DNA of 64,000 bases from JBFHIJ01 sp041596515 (GTDB lineage: Bacteria > Bacteroidota > Ignavibacteria > Kapaibacteriales > UBA2268): positions 1 to 64,000 of the forward strand of contig JBFHIJ010000013.1 in the NCBI GenBank assembly GCA_041596515.1. Reading direction: 5' to 3'. Position numbers and translations under genes: made by a program. This document shows, in pieces, positions 47,746 through 57,576 of this stretch. The stretch's first letter is position 1. The number at the start of each line of letters is the position of its first letter. The notes below the pieces were generated by a model, which saw nothing but the letters and a program-made list of their open reading frames with translations, had not been told where the DNA came from and did no database searches.

Positions 47746-47776
47746 TCTGACAATATAAATTTTCTTCTTATCTTTG
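47746..47776 (+). promoter_or_regulatory. promoter of the DUF2238 gene
   Basis: TATCTTTG at 47769-47776 matches TAnnTTTG exactly. TCTG at 47746-47749 is a one-mismatch -33 box 19 bp upstream. The leader would be about 22 nt. Confidence 0.42.
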
Positions 47777-47805
47777 CTGTTTCGTTAACATAACCGGAGC
47801 ATATA

Positions 47806-48474
47806 GTGAAGTTTTCTTTTGCAAATTCTGACTTTAGACTTTCCTTTTCCGAAGATAAATTATTGTGGTTGCTGGTTCCTGTGTTTTTGGGACTTTGGAT
47901 TTTCACATTTGTGGGTACAACTGATATTGCAAACTGGATAATAGAGAATGCTCTTACTTTTCTATCACTGGTAGCTCTTTTCATAAGTTATAAAAACCGA
48001 AGACTAAGTGATATGTCCTATCTACTTATATTTCTTTTTATGTGCCTACATGTTTATGGTTCGAAATATACTTATGCAGAAAATCCCCTTGGCTTCTGGC
48101 TTCAGGAACTATTTAATACCCAAAGAAATCATTACGACCGCATCGTCCATTTCAGTTTTGGTTTCCTTTTGGCATATCCTATGAGGGAGATGTTTATGAA
48201 CTGGGGTAAGCTTTCTAAAAAGATGAGCATGATAATGCCGGTGGAAGTGACATTATCTATCAGCGGTTTGTATGAGCTGATTGAATGGGCGGTTGCTGAT
48301 ATATTCTTTAAAGCACAGGGCGCTGCATACCTCGGCACTCAAGGCGACATCTGGGATGCACAGAAAGATATGTTCCTGGCAACCTGTGGAGCTTTGCTTG
48401 CGATATTATTGATTGCTATGATGAAGAAGTTATTTAGTAAAAAGCAGGTAGAAGAATATTTTCCTACTAAATAG
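47806..48474 (+). CDS. DUF2238 (YjdF-like) membrane protein
   Basis: A 222-aa integral membrane protein of the DUF2238/YjdF family. The start is a GTG at 47806, chosen because GGAG lies 6 bp before it. About five hydrophobic segments are visible. Family signatures are NHYDRIVHFSFGFLLAYP near residue 107 and YELIEWAVAD near 162. Near the C terminus it has YLGTQGDIWDAQKDM, a conserved acidic stretch. The function is unknown across the family. It converges with the EFR1 gene across a hairpin at 48548-48587. Confidence 0.85.
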   Translation: MKFSFANSDFRLSFSEDKLLWLLVPVFLGLWIFTFVGTTDIANWIIENALTFLSLVALFISYKNRRLSDMSYLLIFLFMCLHVYGSKYTYAENPLGFWLQELFNTQRNHYDRIVHFSFGFLLAYPMREMFMNWGKLSKKMSMIMPVEVTLSISGLYELIEWAVADIFFKAQGAAYLGTQGDIWDAQKDMFLATCGALLAILLIAMMKKLFSKKQVEEYFPTK

Positions 48475-48547
48475 ATTAGTGGAGGTAGAAGTAAAGTTTT
48501 TATATGCAAATATTACTTTCTACAAAAACAGGCGGATACATTTATTA

Positions 48548-48587
48548 TATCTCTAAAGTTTAGAAAGCTACTAAATCTTCAGAGATA
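48548..48587. terminator. hairpin between convergent genes
   Basis: TATCTCT pairs with AGAGATA, and inner arms AAGTTTAG and CTAAATCTT extend it. No U-run follows, so it is terminator-like only by position. Confidence 0.35.
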
Positions 48588-48608
48588 TAGACGTATGTAA
48601 ATACATTA

Positions 48609-49394
48609 TTATAAACCAAATATCTCAGGTTCTTTTCTTATATCAGCAAAATTGCTTTCCAAATAATTTGTAATGTTTATGATTATTTCATCTGTAAACG
48701 ATTTTGCATTTTCAGGGCACTTCTTTATACAGTTACAACAACGGATGCATTTTTCCGGGGCAATTATCTTATAATTATTAAAGTCGATAGCCTCCATCGG
48801 GCATAACTCTGCACAGATTCCACAGTTGTTACAATCATCAGTAGTTTGGGGTACTATAATAGGTGATGGCTTTCTTTCTTTATAAGGATAGTTTCCTTTT
48901 ACTTCTAATATTACATCGTTTAAATTCGTGATATTATCCATTTTAGTTTTGATACTTTGACCAAAAGCGAAAGCTATATTTAGATCTGCTTTATCTGGTC
49001 TGTTAGCAGCAACTTTATCTGTGTAAGAATGCTCACCAATGAAGGCAGCTGCCGCAATACTTTTAAAACCTCTTTTCTCAAAGTAGTCTTTGAGTTCCAA
49101 GAGTGCGTCGTCATAGTCTCTGTTTCCATAGACTGCTATAAATGCTGCAGGCGTCTCGTGGCCTTTGATATTATTAAATAAGTCTTCTAAAAATTCAGGA
49201 ATCCTTCCGGAATATACAGGTATACCAACCACCACAAAATCAGAAGCGCTAAAGTTAAGTTGCTTATATTCTAATCTGCTTTTATGAAGCGTAAAGTCGA
49301 ATGTTTCAGTTTCGTTTCCAAGACCGGCAGCAATTTTATTGACAATTTGGGAAGTAGTGCCGGTAGGACTAAAATAGATAAGTTTAGTATTCAT
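48609..49394 (-). CDS. EFR1-type flavodoxin/ferredoxin fusion
   Basis: A 261-aa soluble electron carrier. It combines an N-terminal flavodoxin fold (FMN loop SPTGTTSQIVNKI near residue 9, then VVGIPVYSGRIPE near 54) with two C-terminal [4Fe-4S] motifs, CNNCGICAELCPMEA near 189 and CIRCCNCIKKCPENA near 216. This is the EFR1 arrangement. The partner oxidoreductase is not adjacent. The two clusters suggest low-potential transfer in anaerobic or micro-oxic metabolism. It is monocistronic. Confidence 0.88.
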   Translation of the reverse strand: MNTKLIYFSPTGTTSQIVNKIAAGLGNETETFDFTLHKSRLEYKQLNFSASDFVVVGIPVYSGRIPEFLEDLFNNIKGHETPAAFIAVYGNRDYDDALLELKDYFEKRGFKSIAAAAFIGEHSYTDKVAANRPDKADLNIAFAFGQSIKTKMDNITNLNDVILEVKGNYPYKERKPSPIIVPQTTDDCNNCGICAELCPMEAIDFNNYKIIAPEKCIRCCNCIKKCPENAKSFTDEIIINITNYLESNFADIRKEPEIFGL

Positions 49395-49628
49395 ATTTCA
49401 TCATGATTGTATTTAGAAATCTCAACATAATATCACTTTGACTGCTCTAAATCAAATAATTTATATATTCAATGCATTCATAAATAAATTAAGAACCGTT
49501 TTCTACTATGCAGTATATGGTCTTAATACATAAAATATAGTATATTGCAATATATAAGTGTACAGATGGAAACTTTATTACTCTTCATTCGTTTCTGTAT
49601 TCGTACAAAAAACAAAGGAATTAAAAAA

Positions 49629-50306
49629 ATGAATGTTCGCTATATCTTTGCTGCTATGCTAATCTTCTTTGGTTCTATCTTACTATTAGATAGGTTTGGC
49701 GTTTTTGGCATATTTGACTATGTGTTCGACTGGTGGCCAACCGGACTTATTGCAGTGGGGGCATATATGCTGTGGAAGGATAGCAAATCATGGATTACCG
49801 GTGCTATAATTGTTACTATTGGTGCTATATTGCAAGCTGATTATTTAAATTTATTACCGGTTAGCTTGTGGGAAGCATTATGGCCGGTTATTCTAATCCT
49901 CTCCGGTATATACTTGATAAAAGGTAAGAAAAAATATGAAGATAAGAAAGTTATACTTGACTCTGATGATGAAAAGATTGAAGAAATTGCTATATTTAGC
50001 GGAATAAATAAGAAGGTAAACAACCCCAACTTGTCAGGCGGAGAGCTAACAAGCATTTTTGGCGGTATAGAATTAGATTTAATTAATTCGGACTTTAATC
50101 GGAAAGAGTTGGTTTTTGATGTAAATTGCATATTCGGCGGAGTCAAACTTTACGTTCCTCCTAATTGGAAAGTAATTTCTAAAGGGATGCCTATTTTCGG
50201 AGGTTTGAAAAATCATGTTAGATTTTCAGATGATTCCATTGCTGATAAACCAATCATATATATTCATTACGTCGCAATATTTGGCGGCATTGAAATTGTT
50301 AACTAA
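49629..50306 (+). CDS. LiaF-like membrane protein (DUF5668/DUF2154)
   Basis: A 225-aa protein. I chose the ATG at 49629, preceded by an AAAGGA ribosome site. The frame from 49545 adds 28 unsupported residues. Four short hydrophobic segments lie in about residues 5-95 (DUF5668-type), then a charged linker. A C-terminal beta-helix-like domain follows (about 115-225) with repeated IFGGIE/IFGGVK units, as in the LiaF cell-wall stress family. No histidine kinase or response regulator lies adjacent. It is followed by trpS after 14 bp. Confidence 0.8.
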   Translation: MNVRYIFAAMLIFFGSILLLDRFGVFGIFDYVFDWWPTGLIAVGAYMLWKDSKSWITGAIIVTIGAILQADYLNLLPVSLWEALWPVILILSGIYLIKGKKKYEDKKVILDSDDEKIEEIAIFSGINKKVNNPNLSGGELTSIFGGIELDLINSDFNRKELVFDVNCIFGGVKLYVPPNWKVISKGMPIFGGLKNHVRFSDDSIADKPIIYIHYVAIFGGIEIVN

Positions 50307-50320
50307 GTAAAAAAAGAATC

Positions 50321-51328
50321 ATGAGTAACGTACAAGAAACAAAGCCAATCATTTTAAGCGGGATACAGCCTTCGGGTATTTTGACAATAGGTCACTTGAC
50401 TGGTGCATTAAAAAATTGGAAAGCGATGCAAGAGGAGCACGAATGCTATTTTATGATAGCTGACATGCACTCAATCACTGTTCGCCAAACTCCCGCTGAC
50501 TTAAGAAAAAGAACTTTAGACACAGCTGCAATGTTTTTAGCTGCAGGCATAGAACCTGAAAAAAGCTCACTTTTTATCCAAAGTCATGTCCCTCAGCACG
50601 CTCAGCTTGCATGGGTGCTTAATACATTTACAGGCATGGGCGAATGTTCTCGTATGACTCAGTTTAAAGATAAATCGTCCAAACATGCTGAAAATGTAAA
50701 TGTCGGTTTATTTTCGTATCCTGTGCTGATGGCTGCTGATATTTTACTTTATCAAGCTAATAAAGTGCCCGTTGGCGAAGACCAAAAGCAGCACTTAGAG
50801 CTATCAAGAAATCTGGCTCAGAGGTTTAACCATAACTACTCTGATACGTTTGCAATGCCGGAGCCTTATATCCCTAAAGTGGGAGCAAGGATTATGAGCT
50901 TGCAAGAACCAACCAGCAAAATGTCAAAATCAGATGAAAACGAAAACTCTATACTATATTTGTCTGATCCATACGATGTAGTTGTAAAGAAAATAAAAAG
51001 AGCAGTAACTGACTCTGACAGCCAAGTTAAATTTGATGAAGCAAAGCCTGGTGTAAGCAATTTGATGACACTTTACCACGTCGCTACAGGAAATACATTC
51101 GAAGAAATAGAAAAAGAGTTTGAAGGCAATGGATATGGTGATTTTAAAGATGCAGTTGGAGAAGCTGTTGCTGAATATCTTAAGCCTTTGAGAGAAAAAT
51201 ACGAAGCAATCAGAAGCGATAAAAAATATTTAGAAAGTATACTAACTGAAGGCGCTGACAAAGCACGTCGCCAAGCTAACAAAACTCTAAGAAAAGTATA
51301 TAAAAAAATTGGTTTTGTAAGTTTTTAA
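50321..51328 (+). CDS. trpS: tryptophanyl-tRNA synthetase
   Basis: Charges tRNA-Trp. This class I enzyme has 335 aa, the normal bacterial length. The HIGH-type motif is TIGHLTGALKNW near residue 21 (TIGH in place of HIGH), and the KMSKS loop is KMSKSDENEN near 203. It also has the QANKVPVGEDQKQHLEL segment typical of TrpRS (near 145). It lies between the LiaF-like gene (14 bp) and the FmdB zinc ribbon, in what looks like one operon. Confidence 0.96.
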   Translation: MSNVQETKPIILSGIQPSGILTIGHLTGALKNWKAMQEEHECYFMIADMHSITVRQTPADLRKRTLDTAAMFLAAGIEPEKSSLFIQSHVPQHAQLAWVLNTFTGMGECSRMTQFKDKSSKHAENVNVGLFSYPVLMAADILLYQANKVPVGEDQKQHLELSRNLAQRFNHNYSDTFAMPEPYIPKVGARIMSLQEPTSKMSKSDENENSILYLSDPYDVVVKKIKRAVTDSDSQVKFDEAKPGVSNLMTLYHVATGNTFEEIEKEFEGNGYGDFKDAVGEAVAEYLKPLREKYEAIRSDKKYLESILTEGADKARRQANKTLRKVYKKIGFVSF

Positions 51329-51364
51329 TATTTTATGTTAAACTTTAAGGTGAGGCTAAGAGAA

Positions 51365-51631
51365 ATGCCTACTTACGTTTATAAATGTAGGAAATGTCAA
51401 AATGAATTCGAATACAGACAAAGCATCAATGACGAAGCTTTGACTGAATGCATTTTGACAGACGAACAGGGTGTAAAATGTGATGGAGAGGTTTTTCGCA
51501 AAATTTCCTCTAATGTTGGATTGGTTTTTAACGGCAAAGGTTTTTATCAAACAGATTACACAAGCAAGAGTTCAACATCTACTGCCAGTGCATCATCTGC
51601 CTGCTCTACTTGCCCAGCTACCAATAGCTAA
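51365..51631 (+). CDS. FmdB-family zinc ribbon protein
   Basis: An 88-aa zinc ribbon starting MPTYVYKCRKCQNEFEYR, the family hallmark. I chose the ATG at 51365. The longer frame from 51335 adds 10 non-family residues. The second metal-binding pair is atypical: LTECILTDEQGVKCDGE replaces the usual short CPxCG. The tail is Ser/Thr-rich with two further cysteines (ACSTCPA). These proteins regulate or assist formamide/amide enzymes in some bacteria, but their general role is unknown. A terminator follows at 51740. Confidence 0.85.
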   Translation: MPTYVYKCRKCQNEFEYRQSINDEALTECILTDEQGVKCDGEVFRKISSNVGLVFNGKGFYQTDYTSKSSTSTASASSACSTCPATNS

Positions 51632-51739
51632 GCTATAATATTTCTAATATGGCTTTTGCTACGGTGTAGTTGGTAATGAAGTGATAAAATCAGATAGATT
51701 GTCTTTTTTGCAACAACAATACCGGAATATATTTTCACA

Positions 51740-51777
51740 AGAGACCGATACGGAGAAATCTTATCGGCCTCTTTTTC
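51740..51777 (+). terminator. terminator of the trpS-fmdB operon
   Basis: AGAGACCGATA pairs with TATCGGCCTCT (one mismatch) around an 11-nt loop, followed by a T-run. It lies between the FmdB and UvrD genes. Confidence 0.8.
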
Positions 51778-51807
51778 GTTACTATAATTATTTGAGGAAT
51801 GCTTACC

Positions 51808-54033
51808 ATGGCTAATGCTAATATAGATAAAGAATCAAAAATTTTCAAAGGACTAAACGATGCGCAAGCAGAAGCAGTTGCACACATAAATGGTCCTCTG
51901 TTAGTAGTAGCCGGTGCGGGAAGTGGTAAGACTCGGGTGCTAACTCACAGGATAGCCTACCTCCTTGAAAATAATGTAAAGCCATGGAATATTTTGTCTC
52001 TCACATTTACGAATAAAGCCGCTACTGAAATGGTGGAGCGTATATCCGGCATAGCCTCTGCTGAAGATGCTTCAAAAATATGGGCAGGCACATTTCATAG
52101 TATATTTGCACGATTGCTAAGATATGAAGCTAAGGAACTTGGTTATACATCATCCTTTTCGATTTATGATTCGGACGATAGTCTTTCGCTAATAAAAAAG
52201 ATTATGAAAAGGCTTGGTGTAGATATTAAACAGACTAATCCAAATATGGTTAGGTCTGTTATTTCATCCTGCAAGAATAATATGCAATCCGCTGCATCTT
52301 ACTCAAATGAGGTGGCATCTGGTAAAGAAAAGATGATAGCAATGATATACGATAATTATGAAAGAGATATAAGAGCAAATAACGCAATGGATTTTGATGA
52401 TTTGCTATTGAATATGATTCGGTTGCTTGACAAATCTACTGCACATCTCACCAAATATCAGGAAAAGTTCAAATATATACTAGTAGATGAGTATCAGGAT
52501 ACAAACCGTGCTCAGTATGTAGTCATCAATAAACTTGCTAATAAATATAGAAATATTTGTGTAGTAGGCGATGATGCACAATCTATATACAGATGGCGTG
52601 GTGCTGATATTAGGAATATCCTTGACTTCCAGAAAGATTACCATGACGGCAAGGTGGTACGACTTGAGCAAAACTACCGTTCTACTAAAACTATAATTGA
52701 AGCAGCTGATTCTGTTATAGCCCACAATAAAAACCAAATTCCCAAAAAACTATGGACTGAAAACGTAGATGGCGAAAAAATACAAGTTCTATCTACTCTT
52801 GACGACAGGAAAGAAGCTGAGATAATTGCTTCTATCATAGGCACAAATCTGAAGCATGGTTTTACTATGAAAGATTTTGCCGTGCTTTATAGAACTAATG
52901 CCCAGTCTATGCAGTTAGAGAATCAATTTAGACGTAATGGTTTAAAATATGATATTATCGGTGGGCTGTCATTCTATAAAAGAAAGGAGATAAAAGATGC
53001 TCTCTCGTATATCAAAATTTTGATAAATCCGAAAGATTCAGAGTCTTTTATGCGAGTAGTCAACGAACCACCGAGAGGTATAGGTACTACTACTCTGGAA
53101 AATATTAGGCAGTTTGGATTGGATAGAGGAATGGACTTTTATGATTCCTTTATGGCAGCAGAACTTAATCCTTTGCTAAAAAGCCGTGCTATTAAGGCAG
53201 TGAAGGAGTTTTCTGCTCTGATCCAAAGGTACGAAGCAATGAAAGAAAAAGTGAAGCCTGCTGAGCTTGTAATAAAGTATATAGAAGCAACAGGTCTTCT
53301 GAAAATGTATGAAGAAATAGGAACTGAGGATTCAAAAGATCGCTGGAATAACGTACAACAGCTAATTTCTGATATTTCCTCATTTTTCAGAGCCAATCCC
53401 GAGAGTTCTTTAGAAGAATATATGCAGCAAGTTGCTTTAATAACTGATCTTGATACAAGTGATTTTGGCAAAGAAAAAATAACTCTGATGACTGTTCATG
53501 CTGCAAAAGGCTTAGAGTTTCCTGTTGTATTTGTAGCCGGATTAGAAAAAGGTTTATTCCCATTAGGTAAATCTGAAGAAAATCGAGAAGATTTAGAAGA
53601 AGAGCGTCGTCTGTTTTATGTAGCTATTACTCGCGCAGAGCAAAAATTATTTCTTTCTTACGCAAATAAAAGAATGAGATTTGGTGAGACTTCTTATCAA
53701 ATACCTTCCTCATTTTTAGAAGAGATAAATATTGAACTTTTAGACTGGCAGAAAAAAGAAAAGCCTACCGGCAGGTTTATACCACCGTCAAAACCTAAAA
53801 AAGAAAAATTCTTCAATGATATTCCTGAAAATGAAAGTTACTCGCAAGTTCCAAGACCAGCTGCAAAAGATGTCAAGTTGAATATAGGCGACAGAGTAAT
53901 GCACCCTGTCTTTGGCGAAGGACAAATATCGGGGATGTCAGGCTTAGGAACTCAAAGAAAAGTAATTGTTAACTTCAAAAATGTGGGTAAAAAGACCTTA
54001 ATGATGAAGTTTGCAAAATTAACTAAATCATAG
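51808..54033 (+). CDS. pcrA: UvrD/PcrA-type superfamily 1 DNA helicase
   Basis: A 741-aa ATP-dependent helicase for repair and replication-transcription conflicts. Motif Ia/Walker A is VVAGAGSGKTRVLTHRI near residue 32. Motif II reads LVDEYQDTNRAQ near 230, motif III VVGDDAQSIYRWRGADI near 252, motif V TVHAAKGLEFPVVF near 563 and motif VI EERRLFYVAITRAE near 600. A small C-terminal tudor-like domain (about 690-740) is of the PcrA type that contacts RNA polymerase. I chose the ATG at 51808 because GAGG lies 10 bp before it. The ATG at 51799 is too close to it. Confidence 0.95.
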   Translation: MANANIDKESKIFKGLNDAQAEAVAHINGPLLVVAGAGSGKTRVLTHRIAYLLENNVKPWNILSLTFTNKAATEMVERISGIASAEDASKIWAGTFHSIFARLLRYEAKELGYTSSFSIYDSDDSLSLIKKIMKRLGVDIKQTNPNMVRSVISSCKNNMQSAASYSNEVASGKEKMIAMIYDNYERDIRANNAMDFDDLLLNMIRLLDKSTAHLTKYQEKFKYILVDEYQDTNRAQYVVINKLANKYRNICVVGDDAQSIYRWRGADIRNILDFQKDYHDGKVVRLEQNYRSTKTIIEAADSVIAHNKNQIPKKLWTENVDGEKIQVLSTLDDRKEAEIIASIIGTNLKHGFTMKDFAVLYRTNAQSMQLENQFRRNGLKYDIIGGLSFYKRKEIKDALSYIKILINPKDSESFMRVVNEPPRGIGTTTLENIRQFGLDRGMDFYDSFMAAELNPLLKSRAIKAVKEFSALIQRYEAMKEKVKPAELVIKYIEATGLLKMYEEIGTEDSKDRWNNVQQLISDISSFFRANPESSLEEYMQQVALITDLDTSDFGKEKITLMTVHAAKGLEFPVVFVAGLEKGLFPLGKSEENREDLEEERRLFYVAITRAEQKLFLSYANKRMRFGETSYQIPSSFLEEINIELLDWQKKEKPTGRFIPPSKPKKEKFFNDIPENESYSQVPRPAAKDVKLNIGDRVMHPVFGEGQISGMSGLGTQRKVIVNFKNVGKKTLMMKFAKLTKS

Positions 54034-54098
54034 AATCTACAACAAATAGATATAGATGTTGACTAAAGAATTGTATGTAAATGGCTTTTATACCTAAA

Positions 54099-55316
54099 TT
54101 ATAAAAGTCTGATGCCCATCATCATGCCGAACCAATCTCTGGTCCAGTGGTGATTGTTTCTATATACAGGGTTGCCTTTATCCGTAAGATCAGAACCGTC
54201 ATTTACAATAGAGTAGTAGAAGTTAAAAGTAGGTCCGGCAAATATCTTAACGTGCTTTGATATTTTATAACCTGCTATTACGTGAGTTCTTGTAATAAAA
54301 TGCAATTCATTTGTCCAAAAACCTTTTATAGGTTCGTTTAAATGCTCTGCACTTTGACCTGCCTCTATGTAGAACTTATCGCTAACATTAGTATTTACAG
54401 CCCATGTGAATCCAAGTAACCATCTATCTTTTTCCTCTTTATCAAATCCAATATAAGCGACATTTATAAAGTTGTCATTGCCTGAAACTATACCAATCCT
54501 TGCAATTTTGTTTTCGTCGGTCGAAAAGCACAAGTCTACACCGGTGTCTCCCACAAATGAAAAGAAACCAAGTGAAGCACCTGAGTTAGATTGTGCAATA
54601 TTTATTGGTGAAATTTGTACTCCTGACATATTATCTGCCACATTTACTAAGCCTGCTAACTGCACACCTTCAAAATCGCCGACGGAGTTTACGATGCCTG
54701 ATACTTGTGCACCTAAGCCACTGCCAGCAGAAGAGTTGATGCCTGCTACCTGAATGCCGTTCATGACATCTAACGTAGTATTACTAATCCCTGCTACTTG
54801 TAAGCCATTGAGAGAAGATTCTACACTATTGAAAACTCCTGCAATCTGCATACCTTGCGAAAATCCTGTACTTAGATTATATACGCCTGTGCATTGAATG
54901 CCGAGCAATGTCGACTGGTTAATATTTGAAATTCCTGATAGCTGAATGCCATTCATACCTAAATGGCTAATGTTTATTATGCCAGCATACTGAAGACCTG
55001 TCACATATCCTTCTGCACGGTTTCCAATACCACAAATCTGAATACCTGATACATCTTCTCTATAGTGATTCCAAAAAATTCCAAATTCTCCACCTTGCAG
55101 TCTATAAGAAGATCCTGCAATATTAATAGAGAAATGATTTACTATCCTGCCGTAGGGATAAACTATTTCGCCGACTGAAATGCCGGGCATTAAAGAAAAG
55201 TTTATAGGCATAGTTTTATATCTTGCAGGCCTATCAGAATTAAGTTTAATTTCGTTTTCTTGAGCCCAAGAAAAAGACTGAATAAGTAAAATGAATATGC
55301 TAATATATTTTATCAT
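54099..55316 (-). CDS. surface protein with 16-residue GxQxxGxxN repeats
   Basis: A 405-aa secreted protein of the LA_2272 surface-repeat type. A signal peptide covers residues 1-18 (cleaved after SWA). Residues 91-250 hold about ten tandem 16-residue repeats of pattern G(I/L/V)Qx(A/S)G(I/V)xNxxx, such as GIQLSGISN and GLQVAGISN. This predicts a beta-solenoid. The C-terminal 150 residues are beta-rich and may form an outer-membrane barrel. The function is unknown. It is monocistronic. Confidence 0.8.
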   Translation of the reverse strand: MIKYISIFILLIQSFSWAQENEIKLNSDRPARYKTMPINFSLMPGISVGEIVYPYGRIVNHFSINIAGSSYRLQGGEFGIFWNHYREDVSGIQICGIGNRAEGYVTGLQYAGIINISHLGMNGIQLSGISNINQSTLLGIQCTGVYNLSTGFSQGMQIAGVFNSVESSLNGLQVAGISNTTLDVMNGIQVAGINSSAGSGLGAQVSGIVNSVGDFEGVQLAGLVNVADNMSGVQISPINIAQSNSGASLGFFSFVGDTGVDLCFSTDENKIARIGIVSGNDNFINVAYIGFDKEEKDRWLLGFTWAVNTNVSDKFYIEAGQSAEHLNEPIKGFWTNELHFITRTHVIAGYKISKHVKIFAGPTFNFYYSIVNDGSDLTDKGNPVYRNNHHWTRDWFGMMMGIRLL

Positions 55317-55443
55317 TGATTGATTTTGCTATTTTTACATAATTGTAAAATATAAAAAACCGAGCCAAATTTCAATTTGATTTGGTTTTTAATTCCAATT
55401 CAAGTAATTTTTGATTTCCTAGGTGTAATATGGTGCAAAAGGA

Positions 55444-55485
55444 ATTGTCACTATTGTCACTTAGTCTATCAGATAATACATTTTG
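55444..55485 (+). promoter_or_regulatory. tandem 9-bp repeat over a promoter
   Basis: ATTGTCACT occurs twice head-to-tail at 55444-55452 and 55453-55461. ATTG of the second copy is 20 bp before TACATTTTG at 55477-55485, a slightly long -7 box. The arrangement looks like an operator overlapping the -33 of the next gene. Confidence 0.45.
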
Positions 55486-55511
55486 TTAAATAAATAGAAA
55501 GAAATATACTA

Positions 55512-57521
55512 ATGGAATTTGGTATAAGAAACGTGATTTTTATCGTTTTGTTTCTGGCAGCTATGGGTTTTCTTGGAGAAAACATACATAGGCTTATTTC
55601 CTATCTTAAAATAGCTAAGCCGGAAGATAAAACAAACAGAATTTTTGATCGAATTAAAAAGACTTTTAATGTAGCTTTTTTTCAGTCTAAGATTTTAAGA
55701 GACCCAATAGCAGGGCCTATCCATGCAGGAATATTTTGGGGCTTCTTGGTGCTCATGTTTTCTGCAGCTAACTCAATTTTTGAAGGATTTGGAGTTAGAC
55801 ATTTCTTTGATTTTATGGGTCCGGTGTGGAGCTTTATCACTCTGTCGACTGATATATTTATTCCTGTGGTGATGATTGCTCTATTATGGGCTGCTCACCG
55901 CAGATTTATTCAAAAAGAAAAACGTTTGCAGGTAGAAGGAGAGGCTGGAGAAGCTGCTCTGATATTAGGTATGATTTTCACTATTGTTGCTTCTCTTATG
56001 CTAGAAAATGCAGCTAATATCAAGATGGGTATAGACGCTGAAAATGCACTAAGACCAATAGCTTCATTTATTGCCGGCTTTATTAGTGCAGATGCTGCTC
56101 CTTATATACATGAAGCAGGTTTCTGGTTGCATATTGGTGTTATTATGGCATTTATGAACTTTTTGCCTTACTCAAAACACTTGCACGTGTACACATCAAT
56201 TCCAAATGTTTTCATTTCATCTATAGAATATCCTAACAAACTCGAAAAGATGAACTTTGAAGATGAAACCCTTACTAAATATGGTGTTGTAGATATTGAT
56301 GATTTAAACTGGAAATCTTTGATGGATGGTTACTCTTGTACTCACTGCGGTAGATGTACAAGTGTGTGCCCTGCTAATCTAACAGGGAAGCAACTCGATC
56401 CAAGAGAAATAATTGTACAAACCAGAGAGCGTACATTTGATATTGGTGATATCTTAGTCAAAAAACAAAAATATGGCGAAGATGTAGAGCTATCTGACTT
56501 AGAGCAGGAAAAACTAAACAAAGCATTTGTTGGTGAGTATCAAAATATAGATGCTATATGGCAGTGTACTACTTGTGGTGCGTGTATGCAAGAGTGCCCT
56601 GTGGCAATCGAACATGTACCTGCTATCGTAGGTATGAGAAGGAATCTTGCCATGATGGAAGCTAACTTTTCACCCGAGTTGCAAACTACTTTTAGCAATT
56701 TGGAAACAAACTCTACACCTTGGGCTTTTTCTTCTGCTGAGCGTGCTGACTGGGCTGAAGGCTTAGATGTGCCAACTGCTGCTGACAAATCTGACTTTGA
56801 CATTCTATTTTGGGTAGGTTGCGCAGGAAGCTACGATGATAGAGCTAAAAAGATTTCGGTTGCATTCTCAAAACTTATGCAAAAAGCAGGAATTAATTTT
56901 GCTATCTTAGGCACAGAAGAGGCTTGTAATGGTGATGTAGCCAGAAGAGCAGGGAATGAATACTTAGCAAATATGCTAATTACCATGAATATGGAAACCC
57001 TTACTCGATATGACGTTAAGAAAATTGTTACGATATGCCCTCACTGCTTCAATACTTTCAAAAATGAATATACTGATTTTGGTGCTAACTTTGAAGTTGT
57101 TCACCACACTGAGTTCCTGAATCAGTTAATCAAAGATGGTAAGTTAAATCTGAAAGCAGATAGCAAAATGGATATTGCATATCATGACTCTTGCTATCTT
57201 GGAAGATATAATGATATCTACGACGAACCTCGTAACGTTATCACAAGTGTGCCCGGCTTAAACATCATAGAGCCTGAAAGATCTCATGATAGAGGTCTCT
57301 GCTGCGGAGCGGGTGGCGGTCAGATGTTTATGGAAGAAACGGAAGGTAAACGAGTAAACATAGAAAGAACCGAAGAGCTATTAAGCACAGGTGCTTCAAC
57401 TATTGCGTCTAACTGTCCTTTCTGTATGACTATGATAAGCGATGGTGTAAAAACAAAAGATAAAGATGAAGAAGTTAGAGTGCTCGACATTGCAGAAATT
57501 TTACTGGAACATGTAGAGTAA
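55512..57521 (+). CDS. membrane-anchored heterodisulfide-reductase-like Fe-S oxidoreductase
   Basis: A 669-aa protein. The N-terminal 240 residues hold about five hydrophobic helices of NarI-like type. Two [4Fe-4S] ferredoxin motifs follow at about residues 278-365, CTHCGRCTSVCPANL and CTTCGACMQECPVAI. The rest (about 420-665) contains two CCG domains as in HdrB/GlcF, visible in CNGDVARRAGNE, ICPHCFNTF, HDSCYLGR and CCGAGGGQ. Homologues couple electron-transfer flavoprotein (ETF) to the quinone pool (FadF-type). No etf or dehydrogenase gene is adjacent. A possible operator lies at the promoter. Confidence 0.88.
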   Translation: MEFGIRNVIFIVLFLAAMGFLGENIHRLISYLKIAKPEDKTNRIFDRIKKTFNVAFFQSKILRDPIAGPIHAGIFWGFLVLMFSAANSIFEGFGVRHFFDFMGPVWSFITLSTDIFIPVVMIALLWAAHRRFIQKEKRLQVEGEAGEAALILGMIFTIVASLMLENAANIKMGIDAENALRPIASFIAGFISADAAPYIHEAGFWLHIGVIMAFMNFLPYSKHLHVYTSIPNVFISSIEYPNKLEKMNFEDETLTKYGVVDIDDLNWKSLMDGYSCTHCGRCTSVCPANLTGKQLDPREIIVQTRERTFDIGDILVKKQKYGEDVELSDLEQEKLNKAFVGEYQNIDAIWQCTTCGACMQECPVAIEHVPAIVGMRRNLAMMEANFSPELQTTFSNLETNSTPWAFSSAERADWAEGLDVPTAADKSDFDILFWVGCAGSYDDRAKKISVAFSKLMQKAGINFAILGTEEACNGDVARRAGNEYLANMLITMNMETLTRYDVKKIVTICPHCFNTFKNEYTDFGANFEVVHHTEFLNQLIKDGKLNLKADSKMDIAYHDSCYLGRYNDIYDEPRNVITSVPGLNIIEPERSHDRGLCCGAGGGQMFMEETEGKRVNIERTEELLSTGASTIASNCPFCMTMISDGVKTKDKDEEVRVLDIAEILLEHVE

Positions 57522-57540
57522 TCAAGAATATTTGAAACTT

Positions 57541-57576
57541 AAGCCACGAGGAATAACAACTTCGTGGCTTTTTTAT
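57541..57576 (+). terminator. terminator of the Fe-S oxidoreductase gene
   Basis: AAGCCACGA pairs with TCGTGGCTT across a 12-nt loop and is followed by TTTTTA. Confidence 0.8.
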
